Notes: generated by a model from the letters alone, not told the origin. Shown: positions 52,961 through 62,576, counted from the first letter of the stretch. The stretch: DNA of 63,081 bases from an uncultured Pedobacter sp. (GCF_913776295.1 NZ_CAJYOJ010000042.1:1-63081), one strand, 5' to 3'. Program-made: numbers and translations.

Positions 52961-53580
52961 ACGGTTTGACCTCCTTCCTTTACTTCAACAATCGCATCAA
53001 CGATGTTAGGGTAAGCTCCACACCTACAGATATTTCCACTCATGTATTCGCTTATCTCGTCCCGGGAATTTGTATGGCCTTCACGCACACAGGCTACTGC
53101 CGACATGATCTGTCCAGGCGTACAATAACCACATTGAAAACCGTCGTGTTTGATAAAGGCAGCTTGCATAGGATGTAGCGTATCGCCATTGGCCAAACCT
53201 TCAATGGTGGTAATTTTTTTTCCCTCATTCATTACCGCCAGGCTTAAACAAGCGTTTATTCTTTGCCCGTCAACATGAACTGTACAGGCACCACACTGGC
53301 CATGATCACATCCTTTTTTAGTGCCCGTTAAGTGTAATTCTTCGCGCAGATAATCCAAAAGTGTCACCCTTGGCTCAACTGTTGTTTGGTAAACTTTATT
53401 GTTTACTGTAAGCTTTAATGGCATTTTCTCAAAAAGCTCTGCGAAATGTTCATCAGCATTATTTTCTGCTGCTTTAATTGCGACACCCGGTGTTAAGGCA
53501 ATCGCTGTAATGAGAGAACTTTTTTTGAGGAAATCGCGCCTGCTATCGCCCTGATTTGGTTTCTGATCGGAAGATTTCAT
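52957..53580 (-). CDS. paoA: Tat-exported 2Fe-2S subunit (PaoA/YagT-like)
   Basis: 207 residues from MKSSDQKPNQGDSRRDFLKKSS (ATG 53580), which gives a twin-arginine signal with RRDFLKK; the longer frame to 53739 lacks support. The plant-type cluster site is CDHGQCGACTVHVDG with an upstream LREELHLTGTKKG, and the second cluster is QCGYCTPGQI and NICRCGAYPNIV. The Tat signal carries the whole complex to the periplasm. First gene of the three-gene operon. Confidence 0.88.
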   Translation of the reverse strand: MKSSDQKPNQGDSRRDFLKKSSLITAIALTPGVAIKAAENNADEHFAELFEKMPLKLTVNNKVYQTTVEPRVTLLDYLREELHLTGTKKGCDHGQCGACTVHVDGQRINACLSLAVMNEGKKITTIEGLANGDTLHPMQAAFIKHDGFQCGYCTPGQIMSAVACVREGHTNSRDEISEYMSGNICRCGAYPNIVDAIVEVKEGGQTV

Positions 53581-53764
53581 AGTTGGATATTTATAAGTCG
53601 TTGCGTTACCAGAATCTTTATTATGATAAATTCTTTCATGAAAATTTACCGGTTTTTCCGGTATTTTCATCTTTAAATTTAAAATAAAAACTAAAGCTAA
53701 CTTCCTAAAATCGGTAAGTAAAAGAAAAGTTACGCCCAAGGAATAACATCAACACGATAAGAAC

Positions 53765-53782
53765 CAATTATTTCAATAATTG
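53765..53782. promoter_or_regulatory. Palindrome upstream of the molybdoenzyme operon
   Basis: CAATTATT-TC-AATAATTG, flanked by GAAC and TTCG, 185 bases before the paoA start. It is the only clear palindrome in the 340-base gap 53581-53920, which otherwise has no gene and only loose AT-rich sequence. It may bind a regulator; none is encoded nearby. Confidence 0.45.
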
Positions 53783-53920
53783 TTCGAACTGGTGTTCTAT
53801 AATATTGCCTTTTTTATGCATCTCGATTATACCTGAGCACACTGTTGGTTTTATGAGAAAATTAAATCAAATTTACCGTAGTGATGATCATGGATCAGAT
53901 TGGAATGATGATCAGTTTAT

Positions 53921-54640
53921 CTAAAATCGTTTTCCTTTAAGCACCCTGATTGGTGAACCTTCTGCTAAAAAAACAGAATCAGGCTGAGCACGATTTAAGA
54001 AAGCAAAATCGTTTCCATAGTTTATTCCAAAATCGACGTTGATTTTATAACTTTTTACAGGATAAGTTTGCCAGCGCGGATGTTCTACCCCGTATTCAGA
54101 GGTTTTGTTGAAACCAATATCGGTGTAACCCCAATAATGCTCGGTAATAAATTCTTCTTCGCTGCCGGCGCTGATTTCTTCTGCCTGGGCATCGGCAATG
54201 ATCTGAAAATTATTCCATGTTTTATTTTTCCAGAGATAATCCACCTCAAGCTGGTTTTCCTGCGTTATCCAAACATGTTTCATTGGCAAAGTTTGATAAT
54301 TTTCTTTATAAACGGTGTTGGCAACAAATGTTATTGCCGGCAAAGGAACAATTTCTTTAATAAAAACAACTCCTCTTTTCCATTCCTTAACATCTTTATA
54401 CCGAACATAAAAGCGCAGGTTAACTTCCTCAAAATTAGTATGGAATGGAATACTAAAACCCTGTAACTTTACATTGGTAAACATAAAACCAACTAAGCTC
54501 ACATAGTATTTTCCATTCCAGGTATCTAGTTCGGTATGCGGAGGAAGATATTTCAAAAGGATTTTCTCATCTACCGCATATTGCGCAAGTGCCAACTTTC
54601 GCCATTCTGCAGTTAAGAAAACCCCTTTGTTAGTTCCCAT
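53921..54640 (-). CDS. YqjF-family DUF2071 protein
   Basis: 239 residues. The frame starts MGTNKGVFLTAEWRKLALAQY and includes LKYLPPHTELDTWNGKYYVSLVGFMF, VNLRFYVRYKDVKEWKRGVVF and the end NRAQPDSVFLAEGSPIRVLK. The family is acetoacetate decarboxylase-like in fold but uncharacterised. Its ATG overlaps the kdsA stop by one base, so the genes are translationally coupled, yet no KDO role is known for it. Confidence 0.88.
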   Translation of the reverse strand: MGTNKGVFLTAEWRKLALAQYAVDEKILLKYLPPHTELDTWNGKYYVSLVGFMFTNVKLQGFSIPFHTNFEEVNLRFYVRYKDVKEWKRGVVFIKEIVPLPAITFVANTVYKENYQTLPMKHVWITQENQLEVDYLWKNKTWNNFQIIADAQAEEISAGSEEEFITEHYWGYTDIGFNKTSEYGVEHPRWQTYPVKSYKINVDFGINYGNDFAFLNRAQPDSVFLAEGSPIRVLKGKRF

Positions 54641-55452
54641 TATATAATAGCTTGTCTTAAGCGAACTAATCTGGCTAAGGTTTCTTCCAGCAAATCTAAG
54701 TGAAGCATGTTAGCGCCATCTGATTTTGCATTGGCAGGATCTGGATGTGTTTCTATAAATAAACCATCGACACCAACTGCGATAGCAGCTTTGGCAATGG
54801 TAGAGATGAGTTCTGGTTTACCACCGGTAACTCCGCTGCTTTGATTAGGCTGTTGTAAACTATGTGTACAGTCCATTACCACCGGAACGCCAAAACTTTG
54901 CATTTCAGGTAAACCGCGATAATCTACAATCAGATCCTGATAACCAAAGGTATTTCCGCGATCGGTTAAGATTACTTTGTTGTTACCGGCTTCTTTTACT
55001 TTCTCAACCGCGAATTTCATCGAACCAGCCGATAAAAACTGACCTTTTTTAACATTTACTACCTTTCCGGTTTCTGCAGCCGCAATTAACAGATCGGTTT
55101 GGCGGCACAAAAATGCAGGAATCTGCAATACATCAACATAAGCAGCGGCCATAGCTGCTTCACCGCTCTCGTGTATATCGGTAACGGTTGGCACACCAAA
55201 TTCTCTTCCAATCCTTTCCAGAATACGTAAAGCTTTTTCATCACCAATACCCGTAAACGAACTTCCTTTGCTCCGGTTAGCCTTGCGGTACGAACCTTTA
55301 AAAATATATGGAATCTGCAGTTTATCAGTAATGGATATGATCTTCTCAGCAATTCGCATGGCAATATCTTCGCCTTCAATAGCACAAGGACCGGCCATTA
55401 AAAAGAAATTTCCCGAGTCTGTATTTTTTAATTTATCTAAATAGTTTAACAT
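54640..55452 (-). CDS. kdsA: 3-deoxy-8-phosphooctulonate synthase
   Basis: 270 residues. It condenses phosphoenolpyruvate with arabinose-5-phosphate to KDO-8-phosphate for LPS core. N-terminal MAGPCAIEGEDIAMRI, GSYRKANRSKGSSFTG, and the metal/PEP segment VILTDRGNTFGYQDLIVDYR are the family signature. The product of kdsD at 57816 feeds it. A TTTGAGA tandem repeat separates it from the recQ end upstream. Confidence 0.96.
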   Translation of the reverse strand: MLNYLDKLKNTDSGNFFLMAGPCAIEGEDIAMRIAEKIISITDKLQIPYIFKGSYRKANRSKGSSFTGIGDEKALRILERIGREFGVPTVTDIHESGEAAMAAAYVDVLQIPAFLCRQTDLLIAAAETGKVVNVKKGQFLSAGSMKFAVEKVKEAGNNKVILTDRGNTFGYQDLIVDYRGLPEMQSFGVPVVMDCTHSLQQPNQSSGVTGGKPELISTIAKAAIAVGVDGLFIETHPDPANAKSDGANMLHLDLLEETLARLVRLRQAII

Positions 55453-55453
55453 G

Positions 55454-55524
55454 TTTGAGATTTGAGATTTGAGATTTGAGATATAAGACTTGAGTTTTTC
55501 TCAAATCAAATGTCTCAAATCTCC
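55454..55524. repeat. TTTGAGA tandem repeat with inverted copies
   Basis: Four direct copies of TTTGAGA (55454-55481) followed by inverted CTCAAAT, TCTCAAA and ATCTC at 55500-55524. RNA could form a long A-U-rich hairpin between recQ and kdsA. Confidence 0.75.
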
Positions 55525-55534
55525 TATCTAGTTT

Positions 55535-57724
55535 TTAGTTTCCTAATTCCGACATAAATTTGATCCGCATCAATTGAATTTCTTCGCGGGTGTAATCGGT
55601 TTCGCCCAGCTCATTAAGTGCTTCGTCTATAGAATCGCTTTCGGCTGCTCTGAAATAATCAAAAACTTCATCCTGCCTATCATCATCAATTACTTCATCG
55701 ATAAAATAATTTAGGTTGAGTTTAGTACCCGAATTTACAATCGATTCAACTTCTTTCAGGATTTCTTCATAAGTAATACCTTTTGAATCAGCAATGTCTT
55801 CTAAACCAATCTGCCTGTCGATATTTTGAATGATGGAAACTTTCATCTGCGATTTATTGGCCTGTGTTTTAATAATCAGATCAATAGGGCGTTCGATATC
55901 ATTATCCTCTACATATTTTTTGATCAGTTCGATAAAAGGCGTACCAAATTTCATTGCTTTACCCGAACCTACACCAGAAATCTGGCGAAGTTCTTCCATG
56001 GTAATGGGATAATGGGTACACATTTCTTCTAAAGACGGATCCTGAAAAACCACAAATGGCGGAACACTTTTTTGCTTGGCAATTTTTTTACGCAGCTCTT
56101 TCAGCAATGATAAGAGATGGGTATCCAAAGCGCCTGTCCCTTGTTTTATATCATCATCATCATCGTCAGTGCCATTCCCAATTGGTTCATTTAATATGAA
56201 TTTAAGGCTGTAAGGATTAACGATGAAATCTTTTCCCTGCTTGGTTAATTTCAATAAGCCATAATTATCGATATCCTTAAAGAGGTAATTATTTAAAACA
56301 GCCTGGCGGATGATTGATTTCCACATCAGCTCACCGTCTTCTTTACCAATTCCAAATTCAGGAACTTTACTATGCTCATAAGCAATGGTTTGAGCCGTTT
56401 CCAGACCCAAAAAAACGTTTAGCAGATGTGCGTCGTCGAATTTCTCTCCGGATTTCTCGATAAACTTTAATAGGGTCAATAACTGACTTTCCACTTCGAA
56501 CTGCTTTTTAGGCTTCTTGCAGTTGTCGCACATGCAGTTACAGCCCGTTTCGTTAAAGTTTTCGCCAAAATAGTGAAGAATCTGCTTACGACGGCAAACA
56601 CCGGATTCGGCATAATCAATCACTTCCTTTAATATCTGTGTGCCAATCTCTCTTTCAGATACGGGCTTGTCTTTCATAAACTTGGCTAATTTATCTACAT
56701 CTTTCTGAGAGTAGAAAGCAATGCACACCCCTTCGCCGCCATCACGTCCGGCCCTACCCGTTTCCTGATAATAACCTTCCATGCTCTTAGGCACATCGTG
56801 GTGGATGACAAATCGAACATCTGGTTTGTCGATCCCCATACCAAAAGCAATGGTTGCCACAATCACCTCCGCATCTTCCATCAAAAATTTATCCTGGGTT
56901 TCGGCTCTAACCTTAGGATCCAAGCCTGCATGATAAGGCAGGGCACTGATTCCATTTAGGTTTAAAGCCTCGGCAACTTCCTCTACCTTTTTACGACTTA
57001 GGCAATAAATAATCCCTGATTTACCTGGATTGGACTTTATATATTTTATAATTTCTTTGGTGATGTCTTTTTTAGGGCGGATTTCGTAAAATAAGTTTGG
57101 CCGGTTAAATGAGGATTTGAATAACGTGGCTTCCGTCATCCCCAGGTTCTTCATAATATCCTGCTGTACCTTCGGTGTAGCGGTTGCGGTTAATGCTATA
57201 ATCGGAATATTATTTCCCAGTCCTGCAATAACCTGCTTAATCTTACGGTATTCAGGTCTGAAATCGTGTCCCCATTCAGAGATACAATGTGCTTCGTCAA
57301 CGGCAACAAAAGAGATTTTAATCAGGTTTAAAAATTCAATATTATCCTGCTTTGCCAAAGACTCCGGCGCAACATACAATAATTTAGTCTGACCGCTCAA
57401 AAGGTCAGATTTAACTTGAGTGATTTCAGATTTGTTTAAGGATGAATTAAGGAAGTGAGCAATACTATCATTTCCACCAAAAGCCCTTAATTGGTCTACC
57501 TGGTTTTTCATTAAGGCGATCAATGGAGAAATCACGATTGCCGTTCCCTCGCTCATTAAAGCGGGCAACTGATAGCAAATAGACTTCCCTCCGCCAGTGG
57601 GCATAATAACAAATGTATTATTGCCTTCTAAAATATTGGTAATGATCGACTCCTGATCACCCTTGAAATTATCAAACCCGAAGAAATTTTGTAGGTTATC
57701 AAATAACGACTTTTTCACGTCCAT
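55535..57724 (-). CDS. recQ: ATP-dependent DNA helicase RecQ
   Basis: 729 residues from MDVKKSLFDNLQ (ATG 57724); the longer frame to 57763 is not needed. Helicase domain: MPTGGGKSICYQLPAL (Walker A), VAVDEAHCISEWGHDFR (DEAH), LTATATPKVQ, and GRAGRDGGEGVC (motif VI). RQC zinc site CRRKQILHYFGENF with NCMCDNCKKP, then a C-terminal HRDC domain (DPSLEEMCTHYPITMEEL). It unwinds DNA in recombination and repair. A C-terminal extension of about 150 residues after HRDC (KANKSQMKVSIIQ...) is typical for Bacteroidota. Confidence 0.96.
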   Translation of the reverse strand: MDVKKSLFDNLQNFFGFDNFKGDQESIITNILEGNNTFVIMPTGGGKSICYQLPALMSEGTAIVISPLIALMKNQVDQLRAFGGNDSIAHFLNSSLNKSEITQVKSDLLSGQTKLLYVAPESLAKQDNIEFLNLIKISFVAVDEAHCISEWGHDFRPEYRKIKQVIAGLGNNIPIIALTATATPKVQQDIMKNLGMTEATLFKSSFNRPNLFYEIRPKKDITKEIIKYIKSNPGKSGIIYCLSRKKVEEVAEALNLNGISALPYHAGLDPKVRAETQDKFLMEDAEVIVATIAFGMGIDKPDVRFVIHHDVPKSMEGYYQETGRAGRDGGEGVCIAFYSQKDVDKLAKFMKDKPVSEREIGTQILKEVIDYAESGVCRRKQILHYFGENFNETGCNCMCDNCKKPKKQFEVESQLLTLLKFIEKSGEKFDDAHLLNVFLGLETAQTIAYEHSKVPEFGIGKEDGELMWKSIIRQAVLNNYLFKDIDNYGLLKLTKQGKDFIVNPYSLKFILNEPIGNGTDDDDDDIKQGTGALDTHLLSLLKELRKKIAKQKSVPPFVVFQDPSLEEMCTHYPITMEELRQISGVGSGKAMKFGTPFIELIKKYVEDNDIERPIDLIIKTQANKSQMKVSIIQNIDRQIGLEDIADSKGITYEEILKEVESIVNSGTKLNLNYFIDEVIDDDRQDEVFDYFRAAESDSIDEALNELGETDYTREEIQLMRIKFMSELGN

Positions 57725-57815
57725 TTTGTGTAATAAAATATGCGATGCTATTTTTGTATCCAAAATAACATAATTTTACAAGAATTTCAAGTATTAACAA
57801 ACAATTTTTTTCTCT

Positions 57816-58784
57816 TTGAAAAGTAAAAAATCCATAATCCAATCAGCTATAGGCACTTTAGAGCTTGAAGCGGCCGCAATATTAAATGTAGCCAAGAATA
57901 TTAACGACGATTTTGAAAAGGTCGTATCCAGGATTTTAAATGGTAAAGGACGGGTGATTGTAACGGGCATAGGAAAAAGTGCTATAATTGCGCAAAAAAT
58001 GGTGGCTACTTTTAATTCAACCGGTACACCTGCCATTTTCATGCACGCTGCAGATGCGATTCATGGTGATTTAGGGATGATCCAGGTGGATGATATCGTC
58101 ATTTGCCTTTCCAGGAGTGGAAATACGCCAGAAATAAAAGTGCTTATTCCCTTATTGAAAACAGCTGGCAATCTGCTGATCGGCATGGTTGGCGAATTGA
58201 ATTCTTTTTTGGCAGAGCAATCCGACCTGATCTTAAATACGGCTTTCGAAAAGGAAGCCTGTCCGCATAATTTAGCACCAACAACCAGTACCACGGCTCA
58301 ATTGGCATTGGGCGATGCCTTAGCCATTTGTTTGTTGGAATGCAGGGAGTTTAATGAGTCTGATTTTGCTAAATATCATCCAGGCGGATCTTTAGGGAAA
58401 AAACTGTATTTAAAAGCGCGCGATTTAGCCTTATCCAATGAAAAACCAGCTATACATCCCGCTGCATCAGTGAAAGATGTATTGATTGAAATTAGTAAAA
58501 ACCGTTTGGGTGCCGTTGCTGTTGTAGATACCGACGATCAGGTGCTTGGTATTATTACTGACGGCGATATTAGGCGGATGTTGGAAAATAATACTACTAT
58601 TGCAAACTTAAAAGCGGAAGATATTATGGGCAGGACACCGAAGAGTATACAATTTGATGCTTTGGCAGTTGATGCACTGGATATCATTAAGGAAAACAAT
58701 ATTACCCAGTTGTTAGTTTTGGAACAAAATACTTACTTTGGCATCATCCACTTACACGATATTTTAAAAGAAGGCATTGTGTAA
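57816..58784 (+). CDS. kdsD: Arabinose-5-phosphate isomerase (KdsD/KpsF type)
   Basis: 322 residues starting with TTG at 57816 (KSKKSIIQSAIGTLELEAAA). No ATG is in frame until KMVATF at about residue 50, which would cut into the SIS domain. SIS domain with GKSAIIAQKMVATFNSTG and SRSGNTPEI, followed by two CBS repeats (about 200-322: VKDVLIEISKNRLGAVAVVD and ITDGDIRRMLENN). It makes arabinose-5-phosphate for kdsA. Divergent from recQ by 91 bases. Confidence 0.93.
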   Translation: MKSKKSIIQSAIGTLELEAAAILNVAKNINDDFEKVVSRILNGKGRVIVTGIGKSAIIAQKMVATFNSTGTPAIFMHAADAIHGDLGMIQVDDIVICLSRSGNTPEIKVLIPLLKTAGNLLIGMVGELNSFLAEQSDLILNTAFEKEACPHNLAPTTSTTAQLALGDALAICLLECREFNESDFAKYHPGGSLGKKLYLKARDLALSNEKPAIHPAASVKDVLIEISKNRLGAVAVVDTDDQVLGIITDGDIRRMLENNTTIANLKAEDIMGRTPKSIQFDALAVDALDIIKENNITQLLVLEQNTYFGIIHLHDILKEGIV

Positions 58785-58798
58785 TTTTAAATTATAAA

Positions 58799-59890
58799 AT
58801 GAATAAAAACTATTATGCATTAATTATGGCAGGTGGCGTTGGAAGCCGCTTTTGGCCTGTAAGTAGAACCGAATATCCAAAGCAGTTTATTGATTTTTTT
58901 GGTGTGGGTAAAACGCTGATTCAAAGCACCTATGAAAGATTTCTGAATATCTGTCCTCCGGAAAATATATTTATCGTTACCAACGAAATTTATACTGATC
59001 TGATTAAAGAGCAACTACCCCTTTTAACAGATAACCAGATTTTAGCCGAACCTTTGATGAGAAATACGGCACCTTGTATTGCTTATGGAAGTTTAAAAAT
59101 CGCAGAACTAAATCCTGACGCGACCATTGTAGTTGCGCCTTCAGATCATACCATTGCCAATATTGATGGTTTTGTGGCGTCTATTGAGCAATCTTTAGAA
59201 GCGGCATCCAAAAATGATTGTTTAATTACCTTGGGGATTAAGCCAAACCGTCCTGATACGGGTTATGGTTATATTCAGCATACTGATTATGTGCTTAATA
59301 CCGATACCGATCTGCATAAAGTTAAAACCTTTACCGAAAAACCTAATTTAGAATTGGCAAAATCATTTTTGCAAAGTGGTGATTTTTTATGGAATGCAGG
59401 CATTTTTATCTGGTCGGCTAAAGCGATTTTAAGCGCTTTTGAAAAATACCTGCCAGATATGTATGAAATATTTAACGTTGGAAGAACTGAATTGAATAAT
59501 GCCAGAGAAAAGGATTTTATCAATAATGCCTATCTTCAATGTACCAACATTTCGATAGATTTCGGAATCATGGAAAAGGCAGAAAATGTTTATGTCCTTC
59601 CATCTGATTTTGGATGGTCTGATTTAGGCACCTGGGCCTCTATCTATGAAATGGCTGAAAAAGATTATGTGGGTAATGCCGTTATCCCTTCAGATCAGGT
59701 GCTGATGTTCGATTCGTCGAATTGTATGGTAAATGTTCCGAAAGATAAACTGGTGATCTTGCAGGGATTGCACGATTACATCGTGGTTGAAAACAATAAT
59801 ATGCTCATGATCTGCTCCAGAAACGAAGAGCAAAAAGTTAAAGAATTTGTTGCCGAAGTTAAATCCAGATTTGGAAACAAGTTTATATAA
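58799..59890 (+). CDS. Mannose-1-phosphate guanylyltransferase
   Basis: 363 residues, single-domain form without the isomerase half. Nucleotidyl signature IMAGGVGSRFWPVSRTEYPKQF; further AEPLMRNTAPCIAYG, VVAPSDHTI, FTEKPNLELAKSFL and SIDFGIMEKA. It makes GDP-mannose for surface polysaccharide. It starts 15 bases after kdsD, so the two are probably cotranscribed. Confidence 0.93.
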   Translation: MNKNYYALIMAGGVGSRFWPVSRTEYPKQFIDFFGVGKTLIQSTYERFLNICPPENIFIVTNEIYTDLIKEQLPLLTDNQILAEPLMRNTAPCIAYGSLKIAELNPDATIVVAPSDHTIANIDGFVASIEQSLEAASKNDCLITLGIKPNRPDTGYGYIQHTDYVLNTDTDLHKVKTFTEKPNLELAKSFLQSGDFLWNAGIFIWSAKAILSAFEKYLPDMYEIFNVGRTELNNAREKDFINNAYLQCTNISIDFGIMEKAENVYVLPSDFGWSDLGTWASIYEMAEKDYVGNAVIPSDQVLMFDSSNCMVNVPKDKLVILQGLHDYIVVENNNMLMICSRNEEQKVKEFVAEVKSRFGNKFI

Positions 59891-60049
59891 ACATGTAGGA
59901 CGGAAGATGAAAAATGGATGATGTGGCATGGTTGTTAATCATCCATTCTTCATTTACAACAAATATACTTTATAGGCCCTGAAACAAGTTCGGGATGACG
60001 AATCTGGTTGGATTCCACCATCCATCTTTCCTTTTCCATTTTACATCAT

Positions 60050-60814
60050 TTACATCCTCTGCCTTACGGCTTCATATAAAATTACTCCGGCAGCTACCGA
60101 AACATTTAATGATTCAATTTTCCCGGCCATGGGTATTTTAGCTAAATGATCGGCTACCCTCAAAAGGTCGTTTGAGATACCTTCGTCTTCTGAGCCCATT
60201 ACAATTGCCGTAGGCATGGTATAATCCGGTGTATAAATAAAATCGTTGGTTTTTTCGGTGCAGGCAACGATTTGTAAACCACTGTCTTGTAAAAATAAAC
60301 AGGTTTTATGCAGGTTTGCGTGGCGGCAAATTGGGATGCTAAATAAGGCACCTGCAGATGTTTTAATCGCATCAGCATTGATCTGCGCTGCGTTTTTTAA
60401 CGGAACAACTATGGCATGAACACCCACGCAGGCGGCCGTACGTGCTATTGCACCCATATTGCGAACATCAGTTACGCTATCTAAAACTAAAATTAATGGC
60501 ACTTCGCCTTTTTCGAAAACAGCAGGGATGATGTCTTCAATATTTTGGTAGGTAATCGGAGAAATTACAGCAATTATACCTTGATGGTTTTTCTGCGACA
60601 TGCGGTTCAGTTTCTCCACCGGAACCGGGTTTAAAGGTATTAAAGTATCTTTTAGAAGGGCTTTCAGTTCCAGAAAGAGTTCGCCTCCCAGGCCGCGTTG
60701 CTGATAAATGGTTTCAATGTCTCTTCCTGCTTTAACGGCTTCTATAACGGCTCTGATGCCGAATACAAACTCATTATTCTCTTTTGCGCGTTGCGGTCTT
60801 CTAAAATTATCCAT
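60050..60814 (-). CDS. rlmB: 23S rRNA 2'-O-methyltransferase, TrmH/RlmB family
   Basis: 254 residues. The N-terminal substrate-binding part FGIRAVIEAVKAGRDIETIY and the SpoU domain with ILVLDSVTDVRNMGAIARTA, MGSEDEGISNDLL and IPMAGKIESLNVSVAAGVILYEA are complete (motifs 1-3, knotted SAM site). It should methylate a ribosomal RNA guanosine; RlmB versus a tRNA relative rests on the length and N-domain. Confidence 0.9.
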   Translation of the reverse strand: MDNFRRPQRAKENNEFVFGIRAVIEAVKAGRDIETIYQQRGLGGELFLELKALLKDTLIPLNPVPVEKLNRMSQKNHQGIIAVISPITYQNIEDIIPAVFEKGEVPLILVLDSVTDVRNMGAIARTAACVGVHAIVVPLKNAAQINADAIKTSAGALFSIPICRHANLHKTCLFLQDSGLQIVACTEKTNDFIYTPDYTMPTAIVMGSEDEGISNDLLRVADHLAKIPMAGKIESLNVSVAAGVILYEAVRQRM

Positions 60815-61001
60815 GTTTCGAAATTGTTAGGCAAAAGTATTCAAATAAAATGTTTTGACCCCAAACAATGTGTAGCTTATTAACATTTAATTGTTTAAAA
60901 ATTTTACGTCTTTATAAATTCGATAAAATTTAATCTGATTAGGCTTCAATTTGTTAACAAACGGCTAGTAACTAATTCAAACAACCCCATCAAAATTTGA
61001 T

Positions 61002-61009
61002 TACTTTTG
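61002..61009 (+). promoter_or_regulatory. -7 element TACTTTTG just before dnaB
   Basis: Exact TAnnTTTG match ending four bases before the dnaB ATG at 61014. The predicted start would be at or next to the ATG, so a nearly leaderless message. No strong -33 TTTG at the expected distance. Confidence 0.4.
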
Positions 61010-61013
61010 TAGA

Positions 61014-62576
61014 ATGAGTATCGATAATGAACAAGGCGGAAAGAACAGCATGACTGCTAGAAAAAGCAGATTAAGTAATACCATAAGTTCACAGGGGAAA
61101 ATCCCCCCACAGGCGTTAGACCTGGAAGAAGCCGTCTTAGGTGCATTGATGCTCGAAAAAGATGCCTTATCAGCGGTAATCGATGTTTTAAAACCAGAAG
61201 TTTTTTACAATATCGCGCACCAGAAAATCTTTGAGGCGATTCATATTCTGTTCCAGAAATCGAAACCGGTAGATATTTTAACCGTAACCGCCGAGCTTCG
61301 TACTTTAGGGGCATTAGAAATGGCTGGTGGTGCTTATTACATCACTCATTTAACCAACCGTGTTGCTTCGGCAGCGAATATAGAGTTCCATGCGCGGATT
61401 ATTTCTCAGAAATATATTCAGCGTGAGCTGATCAGGATTTCGACTGAAATCATTACCAATGCTTACGAAGATACTACTGATATTTTTGATCTTTTAGATC
61501 AGGCGGAGAAAGGACTTTTTGAAATTGCCCAGAATAACCTGCGTAGAGATACGCAAAAAATGGATGATATCATTAAACAATCGCTAGCTACACTGGAGGA
61601 ACTTCGTACCAAAACCGATGGTTTAACAGGGGTGCCAACAGGTTTTACTGGATTAGATAGAATAACTGGCGGCTGGCAAAAGCAAGATTTGGTAATCATT
61701 GCTGCCCGTCCGGCGATGGGAAAAACCGCTTTCGTATTAACCTGTGCGCGTAACGCTACCGTTGATTTCCAAAGACCTTGCGTGGTATTCTCTCTCGAGA
61801 TGTCTTCCGTTCAGCTGGTGAATCGTTTAATTTCCGGAGAAGCGGAGATTGAGCAGGAAAAAATCAGAAAAGGAAATTTACAGGAATGGGAATGGCAGCA
61901 GTTACACAGCAAAATTGGCCGTTTAACCGAAGCTCCCCTGTTAATTGATGATACGCCTGCATTAAATATTTTTGAGTTCAGGGCAAAATGCAGAAGATTA
62001 AAGTCACAATATGATATCCAATTGGTAATTGTCGATTACCTGCAGTTAATGCATGGTAAAGGCGAAGGAAAAGGCGGTGGTAACCGTGAGCAGGAAATTG
62101 GTAGTATTTCAAGGGCACTTAAGTCAGTTGCAAAAGAGCTGGATGTACCTGTGCTGGCGCTGTCACAGTTAAGTCGTGCTGTGGAAAGTAGACCTGGTTT
62201 ACAAGGTAAGCGCCCGATGTTATCCGATTTACGTGAGTCGGGTTCCATTGAGCAGGATGCGGATATGGTATTGTTCTTGTATCGCCCTGAATATTACGGT
62301 ATTACAGAAGATGAGCAAGGAAGGTCGCAGGCCGGTATCGGTGAGGTAATCATTGCCAAACACCGTAATGGTGAAACAGGAATTGTACCACTTAAATTTG
62401 TGGGTAAATTTGTGAAATTCCAGGATCTGGAAGATGATTTTAATGCGCCGCCAAGTTCATTTGCTGCCGATCCGTCCGCTGGAATGTACCCTTCACAGGA
62501 TTTTGAAAAACAAAGCAATGTGATTATCCGTCCGTCAAAAATGGACGATTATAATGATGATGATCCTCCTTTTTAG
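61014..62576 (+). CDS. dnaB: Replicative DNA helicase
   Basis: 520 residues. DnaB N-terminal domain (about 30-135: PPQALDLEEAVLGALMLEKDA) and RecA-like helicase domain with Walker A ARPAMGKTAFVL, LEMSSVQLVNRLI, Walker B IVDYLQLMHG, and DLRESGSIEQDADMVLFLYRPEYY. It loads at the origin and unwinds ahead of the fork as a hexamer. No intein insertion. A second possible start (MTARKSR) lies 12 codons in. C-terminal 60 residues are variable and acidic (DDYNDDDPPF). Confidence 0.96.
   Translation: MSIDNEQGGKNSMTARKSRLSNTISSQGKIPPQALDLEEAVLGALMLEKDALSAVIDVLKPEVFYNIAHQKIFEAIHILFQKSKPVDILTVTAELRTLGALEMAGGAYYITHLTNRVASAANIEFHARIISQKYIQRELIRISTEIITNAYEDTTDIFDLLDQAEKGLFEIAQNNLRRDTQKMDDIIKQSLATLEELRTKTDGLTGVPTGFTGLDRITGGWQKQDLVIIAARPAMGKTAFVLTCARNATVDFQRPCVVFSLEMSSVQLVNRLISGEAEIEQEKIRKGNLQEWEWQQLHSKIGRLTEAPLLIDDTPALNIFEFRAKCRRLKSQYDIQLVIVDYLQLMHGKGEGKGGGNREQEIGSISRALKSVAKELDVPVLALSQLSRAVESRPGLQGKRPMLSDLRESGSIEQDADMVLFLYRPEYYGITEDEQGRSQAGIGEVIIAKHRNGETGIVPLKFVGKFVKFQDLEDDFNAPPSSFAADPSAGMYPSQDFEKQSNVIIRPSKMDDYNDDDPPF

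Noticed and set aside
53581..53739. Longer start for the 2Fe-2S subunit
   Set aside because: The Tat signal begins properly at ATG 53580.
57725..57763. Longer recQ start
   Set aside because: Adds residues not expected in the family; ATG 57724 fits MDVKKSLFDNLQ.
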